Assembly (NCBI GenBank): GCA_026394095.1
Contig: JAPKYY010000158.1
Location: forward strand, 1-11,847
Origin: Acidobacteriota bacterium
GTDB lineage: Bacteria > Acidobacteriota > Terriglobia > Bryobacterales > Bryobacteraceae
DNA: 11,847 bases
Direction of reading: 5' to 3'
The notes beneath the pieces were generated by a model. It worked only from the letters and a program-made list of their open reading frames with translations. It was not told the DNA's origin and searched no databases. Position numbers and translations under genes: made by a program. Below are positions 7,108 through 11,847 of this stretch, one piece after another (the first letter of the stretch is position 1; every line of letters starts with the position of its first letter).

Positions 7108-8276
7108 AGCGCTGGAAGCTGAGCCGCAAGACTTCACAGCGCCTCGATGCGGGCCATGTCTGGGTTTACCGAGGCGAAGTCGACGAAGAGTTGACAGCGG
7201 AAACATTGGATACGGCTTTGCTGGTGGACGAGCGCGGGCGCTTGCTTGGGAGTGCCCTGGTAGATGGAGCATCACCTGTGCCGGTACGCCTGTACTCGAG
7301 GCGCGAACAGGCGCTCGATGCTGAATTTCTGGCCTCACGTCTGAAGGCCGCGCTGGATTGGCGAGATCGCATTGCCCTTGACGGCAGTACTGGATACCGC
7401 CTCGTATTTAGCGAGGCTGATGGCCTTCCCGGTCTAACTATCGATCGTTTTGGCCGGGGACTTGCTCTGCAATGTAATGTGCGCAACTACGGCGAATATC
7501 TTGGGGCAATGGTTACTCAAATTCAGGATCGATTTGAGTCATCCGGCGGGATCGATTGTGTGGTGCGGGAACTTAGTGGGGAAAGAAGCCTGTTGCTGGG
7601 AGATGAGGAAAAAGCAAAGTCTATTTATTGCCTGAATGGCTTGAAGTTTGAAGCGGATTTACTGAATGGGCCAAAAACCGGTGCGTTTCTTGACCAAAGA
7701 GAGAACTATCTAGCGGCGGCGGAGTGGGTGAAGCGGCTGCGGATCGAGGGGCGTGCTCTGGACCTTTATTCCTCTTCTGGAGGCTTTGCGCTGCATTTGG
7801 CGAGGGTTCTCGATAAGGTGGACGCAGTGGATTCCTCCAAGCCCGCCGTCACAAGAATTGAAGAAAATGCCCGCAGAAATAGCCTCGATAACGTTCGGGC
7901 TATTGAAAGCGATGTGAAGCAGTTTTTACGTGGATTAGGGCAGGCCCGACGGCAATACGAATGTGTAATTTCCGATCCGCCGGCGTTTGCCAAACAAGCC
8001 CGGCAAAGAGAAGAGGCCACTCGGGCTTATTACGATCTGAATCTCAGAGCGTTAAGCGCGGTGGCCCCAGCTGGTTTATTTGTGAGTTGTTCCTGCTCCC
8101 GTGCGGTTGATGAGCGCGATTTGCTGAATGTGATCCGGGAGGCGGCTCAGGAAAGTCGCAAAACCCTTACCTTGATTGAGAAGAGAAGCCAGGCTCTCGA
8201 TCACCGTGAAGTGATATCGATTCCTGAGACTAGCTATCTCAAATGTCTTATCTTCAGCGTCTCGCCCTCACAATGA
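7104..8276 (+). CDS. rlmI: Class I SAM-dependent rRNA methyltransferase, RlmI/YccW-like
   Basis: In E. coli RlmI makes 5-methylcytosine at position 1962 of 23S rRNA; the same role is likely but not proven here. The 390-aa product has an N-terminal PUA-like RNA-binding domain (about 1-70: LSRKTSQRLDAGHVWVYRGE). A linker domain (about 72-185) contains YRLVFSEADGLPGLTIDRFG. The Rossmann methyltransferase domain starts with GPKTGAFLDQRENY (189-202). It also holds SAM-binding motif I (DLYSSSGGF, 220-228), DPPAFAK (291-297), and SCSCS (328-332), whose SCS provides the expected catalytic cysteine. The C-terminal DHREVISIPETSYLK also matches the family. The start is GTG, overlapping the htpX stop as GTGA, with no strong SD, so translation probably depends on coupling to htpX. 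It converges with the 91-aa gene; only 17 bases separate the two stop codons. Confidence 0.9.
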   Translation: MKRWKLSRKTSQRLDAGHVWVYRGEVDEELTAETLDTALLVDERGRLLGSALVDGASPVPVRLYSRREQALDAEFLASRLKAALDWRDRIALDGSTGYRLVFSEADGLPGLTIDRFGRGLALQCNVRNYGEYLGAMVTQIQDRFESSGGIDCVVRELSGERSLLLGDEEKAKSIYCLNGLKFEADLLNGPKTGAFLDQRENYLAAAEWVKRLRIEGRALDLYSSSGGFALHLARVLDKVDAVDSSKPAVTRIEENARRNSLDNVRAIESDVKQFLRGLGQARRQYECVISDPPAFAKQARQREEATRAYYDLNLRALSAVAPAGLFVSCSCSRAVDERDLLNVIREAAQESRKTLTLIEKRSQALDHREVISIPETSYLKCLIFSVSPSQ

Positions 8277-8293
8277 GTGAGAGCAAAATAGAA

Positions 8294-8569
8294 CTATTCT
8301 GACTTCTTGCCTTTGCGGAAAGCTGCCCAACGCTTCTTCTGGGCGGCTGCGATGCGGAGACGGGCTTCTTCGCTGAGAACGCGCTTGCGGCGTGAGCCAG
8401 AGGCTGCGGGTGCGCTGGCGACGGGTGCGGATGCCACCGACTTACGGCCAGAGAGCATGCCACGGACGGTTGCGATTTGGTCTTCGATGCGCTTGCGCTG
8501 CATTTCGAGACCTTCAAGAGCTGCGGCGAGGAGTGCCGGATCTTGCAATTGTGATGAGGGACGAGCCAT
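8294..8569 (-). CDS. Small basic protein of unknown function (coiled coil plus basic tail)
   Basis: Function not recognised. The 91-aa product has three parts. Residues about 11-38 are a predicted amphipathic helix or short coiled coil (LLAAALEGLEMQRKRIED). A low-complexity Ala/Ser/Pro linker (about 43-58) contains VASAP twice in tandem. The basic C-terminus (59-91, RRKRVLSEEARLRIAAAQKK then RWAAFRKGKK) looks able to bind nucleic acid; its LSEEAR-x-RIAAAQKKRWA pattern recalls small conserved proteins I associate with Acidobacteriota. AAGGA lies 6 nt before ATG 8569, a good ribosome site. It follows dtd by 43 bases on the same strand, so it may be the last gene of a malQ-dtd operon. I am fairly sure it is expressed; the DNA/RNA-binding idea is inference from charge alone. 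Confidence 0.8.
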   Translation of the reverse strand: MARPSSQLQDPALLAAALEGLEMQRKRIEDQIATVRGMLSGRKSVASAPVASAPAASGSRRKRVLSEEARLRIAAAQKKRWAAFRKGKKSE

Positions 8570-8612
8570 TTGTATTCCTTATTGTTTTTTGTTACTGCTT
8601 GACCACAGCATA

Positions 8613-9062
8613 TCAGAATAACTTTTTTGAATCGAGCAGGATCGTAACAGGACCGTCATTGATCAGGGACACTTTCATATGGGCTCTAAACTTGCCCTTG
8701 CTTACTGAGAGGCCCTTTTGGCTGACTCTCGATACCAGTTCCTCAAAGAGGCGGTGAGCTTCAACTGGTAATTCAGCGCCATCAAACGAGGGCCGGTTGC
8801 CCTTACGCACATCGCCAAAAAGAGTAAATTGACTGACCAGTAGAATTGCTCCGCCGATCTGAGAGACGTTGAGATTCATCTTGCCTTCAGCGTCCTCGAA
8901 AATACGCAGCTCGCATAGTTTGTTGGCCATCAGCGAAACATCTGCTTCCGTATCGCCCTTCCCAACTGCGGCAAGCACCAGCAATCCAGGGCCGATTGAA
9001 GAGATCAATTCCCCTTCAACGCTAACGCTGGCGCTGAGTACGCGTTGTACAACCACCCTCAT
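8613..9062 (-). CDS. dtd: D-aminoacyl-tRNA deacylase
   Basis: DTD hydrolyses D-amino acids, and glycine mischarged on tRNA-Ala, from tRNAs in the cytoplasm, protecting translation. The 149-aa product has the usual length and begins MRVVVQRV. It carries both active-site signatures: SQFTL (77-81) and the Gly-cisPro loop in NDGPVT (135-140, G137-P138), which enforces rejection of L-aminoacyl substrates. Also typical are GLLVLAAV (26-33) and NRPSFDGA. In the segment before the second motif the family usually reads like GxFGADM, while here it is GKFRAHM (123-129), a local variant rather than a catalytic loss. The start ATG 9062 overlaps the malQ stop as ATGA, with GGAG 8 nt upstream inside malQ, so the two are probably translated together. 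Confidence 0.95.
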   Translation of the reverse strand: MRVVVQRVLSASVSVEGELISSIGPGLLVLAAVGKGDTEADVSLMANKLCELRIFEDAEGKMNLNVSQIGGAILLVSQFTLFGDVRKGNRPSFDGAELPVEAHRLFEELVSRVSQKGLSVSKGKFRAHMKVSLINDGPVTILLDSKKLF

Positions 9063-11161
9063 TGCCGCGGCTCCGCACTTATTGAATCTACATAGATTTC
9101 AAGGCGCCGCCGGAAGCCGGCTTCGTTGAAAAGAGTTTCCAGTGGATGAGATACGCGGCGGCGCCAGTTTGGTGCCTCGCTCGTCGTGCCGGGAAGGTTC
9201 TGCTGTTCGCGCTCTCCGCTAAGTTCTTCGAGATTGAGCAGTCGTAACTGCGAAGGAGTGCTCGATAGAAAGCGGCAAAGCGCCGCGAAGAAGACCTGCG
9301 GGTTTGCTTCCTCCGGCCCCAGGAGAAATGCCTCGCGAAGCCGCGCCACTGCATGTGTGCGGGCCTGTTGCGAGGGAGCAAGTTCTGAGGCAGGAAGCAT
9401 TCCTGTCCTTAGGCGTGAATCAAGATCCATGCCGGTCAACCAGCCATCAAAAGTAGGTAAATCGTGGGTAGTGAACGAAGCGATGGCATCGCGCGGATAA
9501 TCCACAGAAGGCTTGAAGTTGTCGCCGTTGCGCTCAAACAAAATGAGCCAATAACTGAATATCCGGAACTGGTCGAGTGCTTTCCGGAAGTAATCGGGAA
9601 CAGTGCCGAGGTCTTCACCGACTACGATGAACTTGTTGCGCTGGCTTTCGAGCGCGAGGATTCGCAGTAAGTCTTCAAAATGATCCCGAACATATGCCCC
9701 GTCACGGGCGCTCATCTGATCTGGGATCCAGTACAGACGCGCGAGTCGCATCACGTGGTCCAGCCGTATAGTGCCGCCATGTCGTGCCGCGCAGCGGATC
9801 GATTCTATGAAGTATTCATAGCCAGAGTCGGCATGGCGCTGCGGGTGGAGGGCGGGGAAGCCCCAGTCCTGACCGTTTTCGTTGAAGTCGTCCGGCGGGG
9901 AACCGACGCGTACTCGAGGGGCAAAGAGATCCTGATAAGCCCAATAGTCTGCGCCGACCCGGTCTGTTGCCAGGGCAAGATCGTGATAAAGGCCGAGAGA
10001 ATAACCGGAGTTGAGAAGGTGTTTGTGTGTGGCCGAGATTTGTTCTTCGAGACGCATCTCAATGAATGCGTAGAAGTCGATCTGACGCGCCAGTTGATTG
10101 GCAAGAGCCCTGGTTTGACTGCTGTGCGGAGATCGATAGGCTTCGGGCCAGTGATGCCAATGCCAGGCATCGGGGTTGCGGCGGTGGAAGTACCGGTCGA
10201 ATGCCATGTAAGTGCAATAGTTTTCGAGCCACGGGCCTCTGGAGCTTCTATAGTGATCGAGCTCTTGGCGAGAGCCGCGTATGAATTGTCGATAGAGCAG
10301 CAGGAGGAAGAATGTCTTGAGCTTTGCCACTTCCTCATACTCGACAAATTCCGAGGCACGCAGGTTTGCCAGTTGCTGTTGAAACTGAGCGCTTTGGGAG
10401 ATCTTGCCCGCTACTTCGGATTGAGCGAATTCCGGCATCGCCTGGATGTCGAGATAGAGCAGATTGTGGGTAAAGATACTCAACGGGAGATATGGGCTGG
10501 TGTTGTAAGGGGTTCGGTTGTGAATCGCGTGAAGTGGGTTGAGGGCGATGAAATCGACCGGGGCACGCTCGGCCAGGCGCTTTGCGAAATCGCGCAGGTC
10601 ACTGAGATCGCCAGCGCCCCAGTTACGCTCACTGCGCAGGGAAGGCAAAAAGCAGTTGATGCCATTGGCAGGGCGTTTGAGGTTTGGGAAGTGGCATTGG
10701 TCTGGGGCGAGGATCCAGCGTATGCGCTGCGATCGTTCGCTGGTCTTTATGGTTAGCCAGTGATATCCGGCAGCAGCGAGATCGGCTAGAGCTGGATCGC
10801 CGAGCGAACAAAGGGTTTCCGAGCCATTCTCCCACTCGATCTTCAAGCTCACCGGGGCGGCCAGTTCCTGGGGGTTGAGTTGAAGCGGAAGTTGAGCCAG
10901 GGGAGAATTGAGGCTTTCCACAAGGGTTTTAACAGGGATGAGCTTCGCGGCGCGTATGGCATCATCGGCGGCGAGGTAGGCGGCACTTTGTGCTTCGTCT
11001 TCAATTGAGATGCGTTGCCCTGTGATGGAATCGATGATTGCGCTGGCTGTGGCAGGCTCTACGTGCCTCTGGTGGCCCCAGATCGTTTGGTATTGCAGCT
11101 CGAGGCCAAGCCGTTGGGCCAGTAGGGCGCCAGCGCCGGGTTGAGAATCGTGTTCGTTCAG
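9059..11161 (-). CDS. malQ: 4-alpha-glucanotransferase (amylomaltase, GH77), non-canonical start proposed
   Basis: MalQ transfers alpha-1,4-glucan segments between maltodextrins, releasing glucose, in cytoplasmic maltose or glycogen metabolism. Numbering from a proposed CTG at 11161 gives 700 aa, close to the 694 aa of E. coli MalQ. The GH77 barrel holds SLRSERNWGAGD (174-185), the nucleophile D468 in RLDHVMR, the acid/base E516 in GEDLGTVPDY, and D567 in TTHDLPTFDGW. PNWRRR lies near the C-terminus. The first in-frame ATG/GTG/TTG is GTG at 10921 (620 aa). However, the open frame continues upstream without a stop to 11185 and encodes what resembles the MalQ N-terminal region (LLAQRLGLELQYQTIWG, then VEPATASAIIDSI). 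No ATG, GTG or TTG occurs in that stretch; CTG 11161 has GAGGGAG 8 nt upstream. The catalytic identity is firm, the start is not. It overlaps dtd (ATGA). Confidence 0.88.
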   Translation of the reverse strand: MNEHDSQPGAGALLAQRLGLELQYQTIWGHQRHVEPATASAIIDSITGQRISIEDEAQSAAYLAADDAIRAAKLIPVKTLVESLNSPLAQLPLQLNPQELAAPVSLKIEWENGSETLCSLGDPALADLAAAGYHWLTIKTSERSQRIRWILAPDQCHFPNLKRPANGINCFLPSLRSERNWGAGDLSDLRDFAKRLAERAPVDFIALNPLHAIHNRTPYNTSPYLPLSIFTHNLLYLDIQAMPEFAQSEVAGKISQSAQFQQQLANLRASEFVEYEEVAKLKTFFLLLLYRQFIRGSRQELDHYRSSRGPWLENYCTYMAFDRYFHRRNPDAWHWHHWPEAYRSPHSSQTRALANQLARQIDFYAFIEMRLEEQISATHKHLLNSGYSLGLYHDLALATDRVGADYWAYQDLFAPRVRVGSPPDDFNENGQDWGFPALHPQRHADSGYEYFIESIRCAARHGGTIRLDHVMRLARLYWIPDQMSARDGAYVRDHFEDLLRILALESQRNKFIVVGEDLGTVPDYFRKALDQFRIFSYWLILFERNGDNFKPSVDYPRDAIASFTTHDLPTFDGWLTGMDLDSRLRTGMLPASELAPSQQARTHAVARLREAFLLGPEEANPQVFFAALCRFLSSTPSQLRLLNLEELSGEREQQNLPGTTSEAPNWRRRVSHPLETLFNEAGFRRRLEIYVDSISAEPRQ

Positions 11162-11169
11162 AAAGAGTG

Positions 11170-11176
11170 CTCCCTC
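11170..11176 (-). promoter_or_regulatory. Candidate ribosome site for a CTG-initiated malQ
   Basis: On the minus strand GAGGGAG lies 8 nt before the in-frame CTG at 11161-11159. It is the only purine-rich SD-like motif close to the upstream end of the open frame, whose preceding stop codon is at 11185-11187. The match to the anti-SD is partial. Confidence 0.35.
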
Positions 11177-11195
11177 TCTATTCTAGGAAGCATGG

Positions 11196-11201
11196 GATAA
11201 T
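11196..11201 (+). promoter_or_regulatory. Possible -10 element of nuoB (leaderless candidate)
   Basis: GATAAT matches five of six bases of TATAAT and ends 6 nt before the nuoB ATG at 11208, so transcription might begin at the start codon itself. No good -35 hexamer is visible at the expected distance. The nearest SD-like motif, AGGAAG (11185-11190), is 17 nt from ATG 11208, which is too far for normal use. Confidence 0.3.
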
Positions 11202-11207
11202 GTGAGC

Positions 11208-11756
11208 ATGGAGAATCGTACTAATCTCGGCGCTGCACCAGCGGATTTATTTACCCGTGTGGATCAGGAGTTCTCCGAGAACAACGGCGACGGCATTATT
11301 ACGACGACGCTCGACAGTGCTATCAACTGGGCGCGTAAGAATTCGATTTGGCCGATGACATTCGGCCTCGCCTGCTGCGCGATCGAAATGATGGCGATGA
11401 GCGCCTCCCGCTATGACATCTCGCGCTTTGGTGCAGAAGTATTTCGCGGTTCTCCCCGGCAGTCGGATTTGATGATCATCGCTGGCCGATTGTCCAACAA
11501 GATGGCACCTGTCGCTCGTCAGCTCTACCAGCAGATGCCTGAGCCCAAGTGGGTCATCTCGATGGGTGCCTGTGCTACTTCGACAGGTGTTTTCAGCAAT
11601 TACGCACTTGTTCCGGTCAATCAGGTGATTCCGGTTGATGTCTACGTCCCGGGCTGCCCTCCGCGCCCGGAGCAACTGATCTATGCCCTGATGATGTTGC
11701 AGGAAAAGATCCAACGGGAGCAGGGTTCCCTGCTCAAGACCTTGAATCTCGCATAA
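11208..11756 (+). CDS. nuoB: NADH-quinone oxidoreductase subunit B
   Basis: NuoB (PSST) is a peripheral-arm subunit of respiratory complex I. It holds iron-sulfur cluster N2, the last electron carrier before quinone, at the membrane interface. From ATG 11208 the product has 182 aa. The four N2 ligands are present: the tandem C56-C57 in [11 protein letters not shown]122 in MGACATSTG and C150 in VPGCPPRPE, as in E. coli NuoB (C63, C64, C129, C158). [21 protein letters not shown] (67-87, shown in part) is the conserved quinone-site region. GTG 11202 is an alternative start, adding two residues; neither start has a well-placed SD. It is divergent from malQ, 46 bases from the proposed CTG. No nuoC begins within 70 bases downstream, unlike the usual nuoBCD order. 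Confidence 0.95.
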   Translation: MENRTNLGAAPADLFTRVDQEFSENNGDGIITTTLDSAINWARKNSIWPMTFGLACCAIEMMAMSASRYDISRFGAEVFRGSPRQSDLMIIAGRLSNKMAPVARQLYQQMPEPKWVISMGACATSTGVFSNYALVPVNQVIPVDVYVPGCPPRPEQLIYALMMLQEKIQREQGSLLKTLNLA

Positions 11757-11847
11757 TTCCTTCAAGTTCTCTCCAATCTCTCCGATACGTTTGGTACACA
11801 AAGACAGTCGAAGTTTCACTTAGGTGATGCTTGAGCCTTTTGGGCTT
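11757..11847. other. Window end after nuoB, no supported gene
   Basis: These 91 bases hold no recognisable gene. An ATG at 11827 opens a seven-codon frame to the window end (MLEPFGL), with a GTG just before it and only a poor SD, so it might or might not be a gene start. AGCC and GGCT near the very end could form a short stem, but the window stops before any T-run could be judged. Confidence 0.4.

Noticed and set aside
8267..8298. Hairpins CTCAC/GTGAG and AATAG/CTATT between rlmI and the 91-aa gene as terminators
   Set aside because: Stems are only 5 bp, one lies within the end of rlmI, and neither is followed by a T-run on either strand.
9680..10756. Long plus-strand open frame of 358 codons opposite malQ
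   Set aside because: It is entirely antisense to a GH77 gene with intact catalytic motifs; the translation has no recognisable domain and no ribosome site stands out. It is a by-product of codon bias in malQ.
11192..11210. Minus-strand ATG codons near 11190-11210 as the malQ start
   Set aside because: The ATG whose sequence reads [11 protein letters not shown] is in a different frame and stops after 11 codons, so it cannot start malQ without a frameshift.
11247..11819. Minus-strand open frame of 190 codons opposite nuoB
   Set aside because: Antisense shadow of nuoB, whose cluster-ligand motifs are all on the plus strand.
1..11847. CRISPR array, tRNA/rRNA genes, insertion sequences, defence or phage genes
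   Set aside because: Looked for and not seen: no regularly spaced repeats, no transposase or integrase motifs, no terminal inverted repeats, and nearly all DNA is covered by housekeeping genes or the PadR-ADOP unit.

Overview
The window reads as a chromosomal segment from an Acidobacteriota genome, possibly Bryobacterales/Solibacter-like; that finer placement is inference. The main clue is an 875-aa duplicated MacB/FtsX-type permease with no ATPase partner, translationally coupled to a PadR regulator. This is the ADOP arrangement (acidobacterial duplicated orphan permease) typical of that phylum. The housekeeping proteins fit this: a zinc-type S4, a full alpha subunit of RNA polymerase, and a small basic protein of a kind I associate with the phylum. 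No mobile element, CRISPR array, tRNA, rRNA or prophage gene was seen.

Layout. (1) 1-2575, plus strand: the end of the classical alpha operon, rpsK (cut by the window edge), rpsD, rpoA, rplQ. It closes at a strong bidirectional terminator with a cUUCGg loop (2595-2626). (2) 2641-5603, minus strand: padR followed by the ADOP permease, joined by a TGATG stop/start overlap and converging on the ribosomal operon. (3) 5690-8276, plus strand: a near-consensus sigma70-type promoter drives an Hsp20 chaperone. After a hairpin terminator come htpX (membrane zinc protease) and an RlmI-type rRNA methyltransferase, which overlap by GTGA. (4) 8294-11161, minus strand: malQ, dtd and a 91-aa basic protein in one apparent operon; malQ and dtd overlap by ATGA. 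(5) 11208-11756, plus strand: a nuoB gene with no nuoC directly behind it, divergent from malQ.

How they work together. Region 1 makes ribosome and RNA polymerase parts. Region 3 groups protein and ribosome quality functions: aggregation protection, membrane protein turnover and 23S rRNA modification. Region 4 pairs alpha-glucan metabolism with removal of D-amino acids from tRNA; the pairing seems one of position rather than pathway. Region 2 is a self-contained regulator/permease unit of unknown substrate.

I found no convincing new multi-gene system. The most useful observation is that malQ appears to begin about 80 codons upstream of its first ATG/GTG/TTG codon. The extra in-frame stretch looks like the missing part of the MalQ N-terminal domain, but it has no canonical start codon; CTG at 11161 behind a GAGGGAG motif is the best candidate. 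Other points worth a look are the inverted repeat over the hsp20 -35 box, a possible leaderless nuoB promoter, and the uncharacterised 91-aa protein.
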